A DNA stretch of 64,000 bases. Source: Psychromonas sp. CNPT3. GTDB taxonomy: Bacteria > Pseudomonadota > Gammaproteobacteria > Enterobacterales > Psychromonadaceae. The stretch is taken from NCBI RefSeq assembly GCF_000153405.2, contig NC_020802.1:1197883-1261882 (forward strand), read 5' to 3'. Position numbers and translations under genes: made by a program. Shown here piece after piece: positions 1 to 7,788 of this stretch. The notes under the pieces were generated by a model. That model ran no database searches, was not told the DNA's origin, and saw only the letters and a list, made by a program, of their open reading frames with translations. Numbering within the stretch: position 1 is the stretch's first letter; every line of letters starts with the position of its first letter.

Positions 1-813
1 TCAGATGGTACAACCTATACTGACTTAGGGGATGGCAGTGAGGGGAACTGGACTATTGTCTCTCAAACTGGCACGAAGGCCTCTATTGATACCAATACGG
101 GAATACTCCGCACCACTGAAGTGGATTCAGTGGGCGAGATTACTGTACAGTTTAAGGGCACATCTGCTGCGTGGGGCGGAACCGCAGAGAAAACCATAAC
201 TGTTACTGATGCTACAGTGCTTGGAGTAGTAGTAACCTCGGATGTAGGCAACGTTACCATTGCAGGATTTTCTGTTGGTCTTACTGCCACTGTAACATTT
301 TCTGATGATTCCACACATATTGTTACGCAGGATGGTAGCGAAGCGAGGTGGCTTATTCCTCCTTTTCCTAATGCTGCTTTTTATCACATTGATACCAACA
401 CTGGTGTGCTGACTACTACAGCTAACTCAGCAGGGATCTTATTGCAGGTTCAGGTTGTAGTCGTCTCTGGTAATAATAATTACTATGGCAGTTTCGGCAT
501 GACGGTTATGGATGCTGTTGTGACGTCAGTTACAGTTACATCCGATGAGGATAATGTGGTTGCTGGCTTATCACTAGACTTTTCGGCAATAGCCAACTTG
601 TCTAATGATACTGATGTGGGTGTAGGGGATGGCCTCAATGGGGACTGGAGCATTGTTTCTCAACCTGGTAAAAATGCAACCATAGACACTAAAACTGGAG
701 TATTAACCACTGGGTTGGATTCAGTGGGCGATATTACGGTGCAGCTTAAAGGAACATCAGAAGCTTGGCGTGGTACTGCTAATAAAACCATTACGGTAAA
801 TGATGCATTATAG
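1..813 (+). CDS. Partial repeat protein with bacterial Ig-like (Big_2-type) domains, C-terminal end
   Basis: The frame is open from the first base to a TAG at 811-813, so the gene starts upstream of the window; a GTG at 121 is not needed as a start. The 270 visible residues hold about two and a half repeats of roughly 100 residues. Each has an NW-type strand (GNWTIVSQ, GDWSIVSQ), an ID(T/N)xTGVL motif and an ITVQxKGTS strand, ending in KTITVxDA. This is the pattern of Big_2 surface or adhesin repeats. The first and last repeats are much alike, also at DNA level near 124-180 and 719-775. No membrane anchor or sorting domain follows the last repeat, so export must be set by the missing N-terminus. 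A related four-repeat lipoprotein lies at 54050-55651. Exact role unknown; adhesion is an inference. Confidence 0.8.
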   Translation, partial: SDGTTYTDLGDGSEGNWTIVSQTGTKASIDTNTGILRTTEVDSVGEITVQFKGTSAAWGGTAEKTITVTDATVLGVVVTSDVGNVTIAGFSVGLTATVTFSDDSTHIVTQDGSEARWLIPPFPNAAFYHIDTNTGVLTTTANSAGILLQVQVVVVSGNNNYYGSFGMTVMDAVVTSVTVTSDEDNVVAGLSLDFSAIANLSNDTDVGVGDGLNGDWSIVSQPGKNATIDTKTGVLTTGLDSVGDITVQLKGTSEAWRGTANKTITVNDAL

Positions 814-848
814 TCGCATTAGATAGAAGTGGCATCTATTGAACAATA

Positions 849-878
849 CCCGTGAGCGCAATCTCGCTCGTTCACGGG
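849..878. repeat. Palindrome beyond the tnpA remnant, probable IS200/IS605 end hairpin
   Basis: CCCGTGA at 849-855 pairs with TCACGGG at 872-878. A second small hairpin (TTAGC/GCTAA, 884-900) follows. IS200/IS605 elements have subterminal hairpins and no inverted repeats, which suits this position. It might instead help terminate the Ig-repeat gene ending at 813, but no clean T-tract follows on the plus strand. Confidence 0.45.
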
Positions 879-895
879 CGGGTTAGCGATTAAAG

Positions 896-1019
896 CTAAT
901 TTTTCTTTAATGCTTTAGAGGTTTTAATTGCTCTTTCTGACGGTGGAACTTGTTGGTTTTCGATGTATTTTTTCACTACATCTAAACTCGCGCCACCACA
1001 AGATACCACACAGTACGAT
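896..1019 (-). pseudogene. IS200/IS605-type TnpA transposase, C-terminal remnant
   Basis: Read on the minus strand this stretch encodes SYCVVSCGGASLDVVKKYIE followed by a Lys-rich tail ending at a TAG (complement of 896-898). The CGGA..DVVKKYIE segment resembles the C-terminal helix region of IS200-type Y1 transposases. Only about 40 codons remain; the frame is cut at about 1020, where an IS6-like end begins. The palindrome at 849-878 (CCCGTGA...TCACGGG), just beyond the stop, fits the hairpin end of such an element. Assigned from motif memory only. Confidence 0.55.
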
Positions 1020-1811
1020 GGGGCTTTGTTGCAATACTAAATCCACTTTGTCTTTTTGATACAGTTAAGCAACTCGGTAGCTATTAGGCATCCCGAGGTG
1101 TGTAAACTTATTTAATATCGATGCCCCTAGCAAATTAAGTTACCGTGAAATAGAAGAGATATTCGCAGAGCGTAACATTCACTTTGACCACTCAACGTTA
1201 AACCGTTGGGTTATCAAATATGCACCTCAACTTGAAGCCCGCTTTAGAAAAAGAAAGCGTCGAGTGGCTAGGTCATGGCGAATGGATGAAACGTATATCA
1301 AAATAAAAGGTAAGTGGGTCTATTACTATTGTGCGGTCGATAAGCATGGCGCCATCATTGATTTTTATTTGAGTGAACATCGTGATGAGCCCGCAGCACG
1401 GGCATTCTTTGAAAAAGCGATAGGCAGCAGTGGATTGCCAGATAAAGTTGTTATTGACCAAAGTGGCTCTAATATCGCTGTGCTAGATACCATCAATGTA
1501 CGTCTTTGGTTGTCTGGATATATGCTTTCAATGATTGAAGTGCTCACGGTTAAATACCTCAATAATATAGTTGAGCAAAGCCATCGAAAAGTGAAAGGTA
1601 AAATGCATCAATGCTTAGGATGGAAGTCTTGAATTGGTGCAGAATCAACATTAGCTGGTATTGAGCTTTGCTCCATGATGAAGCAAGGACAGATGATTCA
1701 CTCAGAAGGGATGACACCATGGGATAAATTTTATTCTTTAGCTGCATAATTGTATATGAGGAAAAGAGTCTCTTTAATTTAGAACGCACAATCTGTGTTT
1801 GCGATAGAACC
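1020..1811 (+). mobile_element. Decayed IS6-family insertion sequence
   Basis: The block contains an IS6-type DDE transposase frame and is bounded by imperfect inverted ends: GGGGCTTTGTTGCAATA on the left and the complement of GTTTGCGATAGAACCC on the right. These resemble the GGTTCTGTTGCAAA-type ends of the family. The length of about 790 bp is usual for IS6 elements. The left end abuts the truncated IS200-type transposase at 896-1019, but the missing part of that gene does not resume after 1811, so a rearrangement followed the insertion. Confidence 0.65.
1081..1749 (+). pseudogene. IS6-family DDE transposase, disrupted
   Basis: Frame 1 reads LSYREIEEIFAERNI, then WRMDETYIKIKGKW, VVIDQSG and VKYLNNIVEQSHRKVKGKM, which hold the DDE residues of an IS6-type transposase (D in DETY, D in VID, E in VEQ). 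A TGA at 1630-1632 interrupts the frame after GWKS; the same frame continues as TLAGIELCSMMKQGQ to a TAA at 1747-1749, as in the family C-terminus. The N-terminal helix-turn-helix part has no intact start: stops occur at 1057-1059, 1066-1068 and 1078-1080. The protein is therefore broken at both ends, although the catalytic core could be read from GTG 1264. Confidence 0.75.
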
Positions 1812-1830
1812 CTAATAACACGTTAAAATA

Positions 1831-1862
1831 GGCCGTTACACTCTGTGTAACGGCCTGTTTTT
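1831..1862 (+). terminator. Rho-independent terminator
   Basis: GGCCGTTACAC (1831-1841) and GTGTAACGGCC (1845-1855) form a perfect 11 bp stem with a TCT loop, followed by GTTTTTTT. It probably ended the gene disrupted by the insertion events upstream. Confidence 0.85.
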
Positions 1863-2252
1863 TTATGTGTCATACCGGCTATTTATTGAACCTCACAACA
1901 TTGTGATGTACGGGTGTAATAATAAAAGGAGTTTATATATGTGTCACCTCAAAATGCCTTATCGGAGAAATCTAAAGGGCTATTCACTGTTTATAAGGCA
2001 CAATACATCAGTTGTATGCAGTGATAGGCGTAAAGGGGAGCTATTTTAACTCAACTTTGTCGCCATGGTTTTATAAAACATTAATGCAGGGAACTCGGTT
2101 CCGATTTATGTCGAGGCGCTAAAATAAATTTTCTGGGTTGACTGATAGAGCGAGGCTAGGATCATTTAATAAATGGACGTGGAGCACAGGTTTGGTCAAA
2201 GGGGGGAGGAGGATCTCGATATATTGTTAAAACAGATCGAGATCAGCCGAGT
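1863..2252. other. Gene-poor spacer with a possible short ORF and repeat trace
   Basis: No convincing gene was found. A 36-codon frame at 1939-2049 has an AAAGGAG element 7 bases before its ATG, but its Cys- and Arg-rich product is unlike anything recognised. Bases near 2070-2140 match the family-2 repeat copy near 39821-39914 (shared TTATAAAACATTAATG, then scattered matches through GCTAA). Confidence 0.4.
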
Positions 2253-2876
2253 TTATTTCATTTCTTGCTCAAGTAACCACATGCGAAATATTTTACGCTC
2301 TTTTTGTGAGGCTTGATTGTAAATATCGATTAATAGTGCACTTTTATCTTTGCTCATTAAGTTTAAGTTGGATTGTATTGCGTTTGCCGTGCTTAACGTT
2401 GTTGCTTTTGCCACTAAATTTACGCTGTTTTTATTATTGTAAATGTTTATTAATTTTTCAACGTTAGCATAGGGTAAGAATCCAGTGCCTTGTAAAGTAT
2501 CTGCATTTTTTATTTTTTTCTCACCAAGATCATTGATAACTAACCATTGCAAACCATCTTTGACGGCAGCTTTTGCTTTGTAAGCAACATTTAAGTCTTT
2601 TAATGTAATTTCTGTGTCGCCTTTTACATCAATGTTAAAGATATGTGGCTTACTTTCAATGAGATCGTCATTACTGTTTACCTTATGACTGGCAGTGAAG
2701 CGCACAACAACTTGATGCATGCCATCGGTTAGCGTTATACCTTTATCGGAGAAGAAATTATGTTTAATTTTAGTGCTATCAACCGCTAAAATACTCACAC
2801 CACGTGTGCCGATTAGTTGGGCTGCTTGGGTGCATGGGATCATGGAGAGAGACAATAATAGGATCAGGGCTTTCAT
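2253..2876 (-). CDS. YccT-like secreted protein (DUF2057 family)
   Basis: The 207-residue product begins with a clear Sec signal peptide (MKALILLLSLSMIPCTQAAQ, cleavage near residue 19). The mature part has the DUF2057 layout: an early beta-rich half with VVRFTASH and FNIDVKGDTEITL, and a Lys- and Asn-rich helical C-terminus. In E. coli the YccT member (CsgI) is periplasmic and affects curli assembly; whether that holds here is unknown, and no curli genes are in the window. It stands alone, with a repeat element upstream and gene-poor DNA downstream. GC content and codon use look like the neighbours. Confidence 0.7.
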   Translation of the reverse strand: MKALILLLSLSMIPCTQAAQLIGTRGVSILAVDSTKIKHNFFSDKGITLTDGMHQVVVRFTASHKVNSNDDLIESKPHIFNIDVKGDTEITLKDLNVAYKAKAAVKDGLQWLVINDLGEKKIKNADTLQGTGFLPYANVEKLINIYNNKNSVNLVAKATTLSTANAIQSNLNLMSKDKSALLIDIYNQASQKERKIFRMWLLEQEMK

Positions 2877-2999
2877 GTTATTTCCTTTAAATACAAAAGT
2901 GATAAGAAAAAATACAGAAAAGGGAGAATTTATTCAAGTTTAAGTTTTGTTATTATTGCACTAAGTCGCAGCTTCTCAATAAATGCCTCTTTTTCAGTT

Positions 3000-3158
3000 A
3001 TACCAAAGGAATGAATTTAGTGCTCATGTATTGCGCAGGGAAAATTAACACTAGCAAGGCTGATTTGTAGGAGAGTGTTGTTCTCACTTCAAAATCACAA
3101 CGCAGGGTGGGATAATTTCAACAAGCAAGACGGGTAACCTTTTTAGTTCCTTTGGTAT
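3000..3158 (-). repeat. MITE-like repeat, family 1, copy 1
   Basis: A 159 bp element ends in ATACCAAAGGAA (3000-3011) and TTCCTTTGGTAT (3147-3158), a perfect 12 bp terminal inverted repeat. Read on the minus strand its interior matches the copies at 17440-17600 and 31789-31949 nearly base for base. It has no ORF and lies between a DUF2057 gene and a VF530 gene. Confidence 0.9.
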
Positions 3159-3248
3159 TACTGTTATTAGCCTCTATTTTTGTTACTATTTGGCGCTATA
3201 AAGAGTGACTCTATCTTATTGAGATAAGAGATTAGTAAAGGATCAAAA

Positions 3249-3677
3249 ATGGATAAGCAAAAAGATCCACTTTACGGTGTAAAGTTGGAAGTTCTATTGA
3301 ACGAAATAGGCGAACATTATGGTTGGCAGTGTTTAAGTGAAGTGTTAAATATTGAACGTTTATCATTTCATACCGGGTTAAAATCAACCATGAAATTTTT
3401 GCGTAAGCATGAATGGGCGAAACATAAAGTAGAAGACTTTTATTTATATGAATATAAAACATTCGCTTGGCCTGATGATAAATTATTAGCAAACCCTCCC
3501 AGAGATCGTTCGTTATTTACGTTGTCAGATCGCGTCGAGCCAGCAGAGATAACGGAAGAAACCGCTAGTCGTATCGAACATGCCTCACTATTAAGAAGTG
3601 CGAAGCAACACAAAAAAGAAAGTACCGATAAACGCCAAGAACCACTTTATGATACAAGCAATCCTTGGAATCAATAA
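3249..3677 (+). CDS. VF530-family (DUF2132) small DNA-binding-type protein
   Basis: The 142-residue product opens with DPLYGVKLEVLLNEIGEHYG and continues with LKSTMKFLRKHEWAKHKVEDFYL, the compact helical VF530/DUF2132 domain (residues about 6-66). The family is named after a Vibrio fischeri protein whose structure resembles DNA-binding folds; its cell role is not established. The charged tail after residue 70 is an extra, apparently disordered extension ending in a PLYDTSNPWNQ motif. A spaced AAAGGA element precedes the ATG. yaeQ follows 36 bases later on the same strand, so co-transcription is likely. Confidence 0.75.
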   Translation: MDKQKDPLYGVKLEVLLNEIGEHYGWQCLSEVLNIERLSFHTGLKSTMKFLRKHEWAKHKVEDFYLYEYKTFAWPDDKLLANPPRDRSLFTLSDRVEPAEITEETASRIEHASLLRSAKQHKKESTDKRQEPLYDTSNPWNQ

Positions 3678-3713
3678 AAATCAGCGTGGTAGCATTTAAA
3701 TAAAGGAATGAAC

Positions 3714-4256
3714 ATGGCGTTAAAACCAACGATCTATAAAATGAGCGTGAATCGCTCAGATCTCAATAACGATATTTATGATGCATTTAATTTTACACTT
3801 GCCCAGCATCCCTCTGAAAATTTAGAACGCATGATGGCGCGTGTCGTGGCGTATAGTTTGCAATACCAAGAGTTTTTGGCTTTTAGTAAAGGATTATTTA
3901 GTGTCGATGATCCGGATATTTGGGCTAAAAATTTAGCGGATGAATTATTAGTGTGGATTGATATGGGCGAGCCTGCGTTTGAGCGTATTAAAAAAGCCAG
4001 TCGCAGAGCTAAATCAGTGAGCATTTATACTTTTAATAGTAAATCAGATGTTTGGTGGAAACAAAGCCAAAAAGATTTTGCAAAATTAAAAAATGTGGAT
4101 GTATACCAATTTGAATTTACACAAATTCAAGCCTTAGCATTATTAGTACAGCGCTCTATGGAAATTTCAATCACCCTCTCAGGAGAAACTTGCTACATTG
4201 CGACTGAGAAAGGTGAATGTGAAGTTAATTGTATTGTTTTGCAAAGTGCGCAATAA
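3714..4256 (+). CDS. yaeQ: YaeQ family protein
   Basis: From the ATG at 3714 the product is 180 residues and begins MALKPTIYKMSVN, matching the family N-terminus. The upstream in-frame ATG at 3708 touches the AAAGGA element at 3702-3707 and leaves no spacer, so 3714 is preferred. Conserved stretches include the R..MMARVVAYSLQY helix, the LWVDMGEP-like segment (here LVWIDMGEP) and KKASRRAKSVSIYTF. YaeQ adopts a PD-(D/E)XK nuclease-like fold; it was once proposed to replace RfaH, a claim later withdrawn, and its function is unknown. The gene lies between a VF530 gene and thiI on the same strand. Confidence 0.88.
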   Translation: MALKPTIYKMSVNRSDLNNDIYDAFNFTLAQHPSENLERMMARVVAYSLQYQEFLAFSKGLFSVDDPDIWAKNLADELLVWIDMGEPAFERIKKASRRAKSVSIYTFNSKSDVWWKQSQKDFAKLKNVDVYQFEFTQIQALALLVQRSMEISITLSGETCYIATEKGECEVNCIVLQSAQ

Positions 4257-4325
4257 GATGAAAATCGTTGCGTTTTTTGCTATGCTCTTGCCCCTTATTT
4301 TATTAACCAACAACAGTGATATAAC

Positions 4326-5780
4326 ATGAAATTTATTGTCAAATTCTTCCCTGAAATCATGATGAAAAGTAAGCCCGTTCGTAAGCGCTTTAGTAAAATG
4401 TTACAAGGTAACATTCGTAATGTATTGCGCCATATAGAGGGTGATGTCAAAGTGATCTTGGAGTGGGATAAGATCATTGTGCGTACGGACGATGAAAGTG
4501 CAAAAAACAAAGAAAACTTAATTTATACTTTGGCGAGTACGCCAGGTATTGCACATTTTCTTGAAGTAAAAGAGACTTCTTTTACAGAATTACACGATGC
4601 TTATGAGCAAACCAAAGAACATATTGGTGATTTATTAACGGGTAAGACCTTTTGTGTGCGCGTGAAACGTATCGGTAAACATGATTTTTCTTCAACTGAA
4701 GCAGAGCGTTATATTGGTGGCGGCTTAAATCAATTTACGGAAGCGGCTGGCGTGAAATTAAAAAATCCAGATGTGACTATTCAGTTAGAAATCAATAATG
4801 ATAAACTTTTCTTTATCGACAAACGTCATGCAGGCTTAGGCGGATTTCCTTTAGGTACACAAGAGTCCGTATTATCTTTGATCTCAGGTGGTTTTGATTC
4901 GGGTGTCTCAAGTTATCAATTTATTAAACGTGGCTCTCGCGTGCATTACTGTTTCTTTAATCTAGGTGGCGCGGCTCATGAGATTGGCGTGAAGCAAGTT
5001 GCTTACCGTTTATGGGAACGTTTTGGATCTTCGCATAAAGTTAAATTTATCTCTATCCCTTTTGAGCCGGTTGTGGCTGAGATATTAGAAAAAGTAGAAA
5101 ATGGTCAAATGGGGGTTGTCTTAAAACGTATGATGATGCGTGCGGGAACATTAGTTGCTGAGCGTCTTGATATTGAATCATTAGTGACAGGCGAAGCATT
5201 AGGTCAAGTTTCAAGCCAAACATTACGTAATCTATCTGTTATCGATAAAGTAACTGATATGCTTATTTTACGTCCTCTTATCGTGACAGATAAACAAGAT
5301 ATTATCGATTGTGCTCGCGTAATTGGTACTGCTGAGCTTTCTGAGACTATTCCTGAATATTGTGGCGTTATCTCCCAGCGTCCAACCGTTAAAGCGGTTA
5401 TGAGTAAAATTGAAAAAGAGGAAGCTAAATTTGATCTTTCTCTTATTCAAAAAGTGGTTGAGGAAGCGAATGTTATCGATATTCGTGATATTGCTAAAGC
5501 CGCCAATGCAGAAGTAGTTGAAGTTGAGTCTGTTTCTGCGTTTAAAGATAACGAGGTCATTTTAGATATTCGCTCTGCAGAAGAGAAAGAAGGCGCGCCT
5601 TTATTAATAGAAGGGGTGCAGGTTGAACATATGCCTTTCTTCAAATTGGGCTCTCAATTTGAAACGTTAGCACAAGATAAGACTTATTTATTATATTGCG
5701 ATCGTGGCGTGATGAGTCAGCTGCAAGCATTATATTTAAAAGAATCTGGATTTAATAACGTCAAAGTTTACCGTCCTTAA
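4326..5780 (+). CDS. thiI: tRNA 4-thiouridine synthase / thiamine thiazole sulfur carrier ThiI
   Basis: The 484-residue product matches E. coli-type ThiI along its length. It has an N-terminal ferredoxin-like and THUMP region (to about residue 165), the PP-loop SGGFDSG at 187-193, and a C-terminal rhodanese domain with the persulfide cysteine C458 in YCDRGVMS. C346 in PEYCGVIS is the partner cysteine. ThiI activates U8 of tRNA with ATP, receives sulfur from IscS, and in enterics also supplies sulfur for the thiamine thiazole. All the catalytic landmarks are present. It has its own strong terminator at 5805-5830. The ATG at 4326 begins the expected [11 protein letters not shown] sequence. Confidence 0.97.
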   Translation: MKFIVKFFPEIMMKSKPVRKRFSKMLQGNIRNVLRHIEGDVKVILEWDKIIVRTDDESAKNKENLIYTLASTPGIAHFLEVKETSFTELHDAYEQTKEHIGDLLTGKTFCVRVKRIGKHDFSSTEAERYIGGGLNQFTEAAGVKLKNPDVTIQLEINNDKLFFIDKRHAGLGGFPLGTQESVLSLISGGFDSGVSSYQFIKRGSRVHYCFFNLGGAAHEIGVKQVAYRLWERFGSSHKVKFISIPFEPVVAEILEKVENGQMGVVLKRMMMRAGTLVAERLDIESLVTGEALGQVSSQTLRNLSVIDKVTDMLILRPLIVTDKQDIIDCARVIGTAELSETIPEYCGVISQRPTVKAVMSKIEKEEAKFDLSLIQKVVEEANVIDIRDIAKAANAEVVEVESVSAFKDNEVILDIRSAEEKEGAPLLIEGVQVEHMPFFKLGSQFETLAQDKTYLLYCDRGVMSQLQALYLKESGFNNVKVYRP

Positions 5781-5804
5781 TAGAACGGTTTTTGCAGATT
5801 GAGA

Positions 5805-5830
5805 AACGGCGCTTAGGCGCCGTTTTTTTG
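5805..5830 (+). terminator. Rho-independent terminator of thiI
   Basis: AACGGCGC (5805-5812), loop TTAG and GCGCCGTT (5817-5824) form an 8 bp stem followed by a T-rich run. It separates thiI from the convergent elyC gene. Confidence 0.85.
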
Positions 5831-5833
5831 TTT

Positions 5834-6637
5834 TTAGATAAGGGTTAAAAGATATCGCATTTTTTGGTATGTTTGTTTTAAGCTCAGTTGCAAGGCGCCT
5901 AAATATTCATGCCAAGCTATCGTTGTATGGCGAAGAGCGAGACTGCTGGGGAGCTTTCTATAACTTGGCAATACAGTTTTACTATAAGGCGCCAAATAAT
6001 GCGCAGGAGCCGGAATGGGGCTTAGGCCTTGCGCTTTAAATAAAGACAGGGCTCTTGGCATATGCGTCGCGGAAGTGACAAGTGCCGCCTTTTTCCCGCG
6101 GATTATTTTTTGCATGGCAGCAATTTCATCATCGGTATCTTTGGCTTCATCAATACGTATAATATGATTGAGCGGAATAGCAAATTGTAGTGCCAACTCT
6201 TCAAGTAGTTGTGCATGTGATTTCTCATCACCAAAACTTCCCCCTGATACAATTAAAGTAGCATTAGGATTCGCTTGGTAAAGGCGCAATGCTTCGATAA
6301 AGCGGCTTAACGCCGTTGCAGAGAGTTGCCCCGTGATAGGTAAAGTGGCATCAAAGGTGCCACTTGAGCCGAGTAATAAAATATAATCTAAGTCTTGCGC
6401 GGTATCTGTTTCTAGCATAGCCACATTTTCACGCTCTAAAGTTTGTACAAAAGACGCCGAAAAAGGGCGATAAGAGGCCACAAAAAGAAAAACAAAACTG
6501 ACTATTAAGAGAAACTTAGCCATTTTTTGTTTTTTTGTAAAAAAGAGTAAGATAAGGGCCATCAAAAAAAGACAAAAGAAAAAGGGCAGTGGCATGAGTA
6601 GGGTGCCTACCCATTTTTTAAGAATAAATAACATCAT
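5834..6637 (-). CDS. elyC: ElyC/SanA/YdcF-family (DUF218) envelope biogenesis protein
   Basis: The 267-residue product starts with two hydrophobic segments (about residues 13-33 and 41-58), then a DUF218 domain with DYILLLGSSGTFD, LYQANPNATLIVSGG, DEIAAMQKII and LVTSATHMPRALSLF. The N-terminal MLFILKKWVG..LMPLP pattern and the spacing to DUF218 fit ElyC (YcbC), an inner-membrane protein that affects peptidoglycan and lipid-carrier metabolism in E. coli. SanA or YdcF are shorter and lack this two-segment start. It is convergent with thiI and divergent from cmoM, with 55 bases between the two starts. Confidence 0.82.
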   Translation of the reverse strand: MMLFILKKWVGTLLMPLPFFFCLFLMALILLFFTKKQKMAKFLLIVSFVFLFVASYRPFSASFVQTLERENVAMLETDTAQDLDYILLLGSSGTFDATLPITGQLSATALSRFIEALRLYQANPNATLIVSGGSFGDEKSHAQLLEELALQFAIPLNHIIRIDEAKDTDDEIAAMQKIIRGKKAALVTSATHMPRALSLFKAQGLSPIPAPAHYLAPYSKTVLPSYRKLPSSLALRHTTIAWHEYLGALQLSLKQTYQKMRYLLTLI

Positions 6638-6692
6638 TAATATTAAACATTTATTGTCGGGAAGATAAAGACATATTATCAGGTGGTAGGCT

Positions 6693-7463
6693 TTGATAGA
6701 TCATAATTTTGATGGCATAGCGCACAAATTTTTAAAAAACATTTATGGCACCACAAAAGGGAAGATCCGCACTGCGGTTGTGTGGCAAGCGATTTTAGAT
6801 TGTTTGGCGCTTTTACCTCAAAGACCACTGCGTATCTTAGATGCAGGAGGTGGATGTGGGTTTTTGGCACAAAAATTAGCGGCAATGGGCCATCAGGTGG
6901 TGCTCTGTGATATATCAAAAGTATTATTAGATGAAGCTAAAAAACAAATGCAGGGCAAAGATTTTGCAAAAAATGTACACATAATACATTGTCCGATTCA
7001 ACAATTATCCGAGCATGTCGACGCTGATTTTGATTTGATCTTAAATCATGCGGTTTTAGAATGGTTAGAGTGTCCCAAACAAACGTTGCAGGGATTATTA
7101 ACATTATTAAATGTTAATGGGGTGATGTCGTTAATGTTTTATAATAAAGACGCGCAACGATTTCATAATTTGCTTTGTGCCAATTTTGATTTTGTTGAGC
7201 GGGGAATGTTACGAAAAAAAGTGGTACGTTTAACGCCGACACACCCACTTTTAGAAAAAGATGTGCAGAGTTGGTTAAAAGAAGTCAATTTTTATGTTTT
7301 ACAAAAAACGGGGGTGCGTATTATTCATGATTATTTAAAAGATCCTACGCAAAGCGTGCATAAATACGCACAATTACTTGCCATGGAGCAAAAATATAAT
7401 CAACAAGAGCCTTATGCTTCACTCGGGCGTTATACTCATTTAATGATTAAGGCAACACAGTGA
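6693..7463 (+). CDS. cmoM: tRNA 5-carboxymethoxyuridine methyltransferase CmoM
   Basis: The 256-residue product is a class I SAM methyltransferase with motif I LDAGGGCGFLAQKLA, an acidic motif II VLCDISKVLL, and a post-I region FDLILNHAVLEWL. The N-terminus HNFDGIAHKFLKNIYGTTKG is characteristic of CmoM (formerly SmtA/YecN), which methylates cmo5U34 in some tRNAs. The start is TTG at 6693, chosen because the conserved DHNFD begins just after it; AGGTGG at 6681-6686 is a fair ribosome site. Its stop overlaps the GTG of the next gene, so translation is probably coupled. Confidence 0.9.
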   Translation: MIDHNFDGIAHKFLKNIYGTTKGKIRTAVVWQAILDCLALLPQRPLRILDAGGGCGFLAQKLAAMGHQVVLCDISKVLLDEAKKQMQGKDFAKNVHIIHCPIQQLSEHVDADFDLILNHAVLEWLECPKQTLQGLLTLLNVNGVMSLMFYNKDAQRFHNLLCANFDFVERGMLRKKVVRLTPTHPLLEKDVQSWLKEVNFYVLQKTGVRIIHDYLKDPTQSVHKYAQLLAMEQKYNQQEPYASLGRYTHLMIKATQ

Positions 7464-7684
7464 CTGATTTTTATTTTCGATTAAATATTTCTTATCAAGC
7501 CTTTGAACAATTATATCGTACGCCAAATACAGTGATAAAGGTACGTGAGGAAGCAGGACGTATGCTACAGATCCCAGCGATGCGTTTTGTTCCTTTCTTT
7601 TCACAATTAGGGGTGAGAGGGCGTTTTCAATTAACATTGACAGACAATAACAAATTTGAAAAATTAGTATTGTTAGAGCAATAA
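7460..7684 (+). CDS. DUF2835 family small protein
   Basis: This 74-residue protein begins at a GTG that overlaps the cmoM stop by four bases (GTGA). The pattern FYFRLNISYQAFEQLY, VREEAGRMLQIPAMRFVPF and GVRGRFQLTLTDNNKF fits the DUF2835 family of short gammaproteobacterial proteins. No function is known. The tight overlap suggests it is made together with CmoM. Confidence 0.8.
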   Translation: MTDFYFRLNISYQAFEQLYRTPNTVIKVREEAGRMLQIPAMRFVPFFSQLGVRGRFQLTLTDNNKFEKLVLLEQ

Positions 7685-7722
7685 GAAAAAAATGCCTAGG
7701 AAAAAGGGGGATACCTAGGCAT
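7682..7722 (-). terminator. Rho-independent terminator of rsmF
   Basis: ATGCCTAGG at 7692-7700 pairs with CCTAGGCAT at 7714-7722. On the minus strand the stem is followed by a run of seven T (complement of the A-run at 7685-7691), so it serves the rsmF transcript and not the plus-strand DUF2835 gene. Confidence 0.8.
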
Positions 7723-7788
7723 GTAAAGCATCATGGCTTCTGTTTATAACAATAATCAATATTTTAAAAAAAGAAAGTAAATTGCTGA

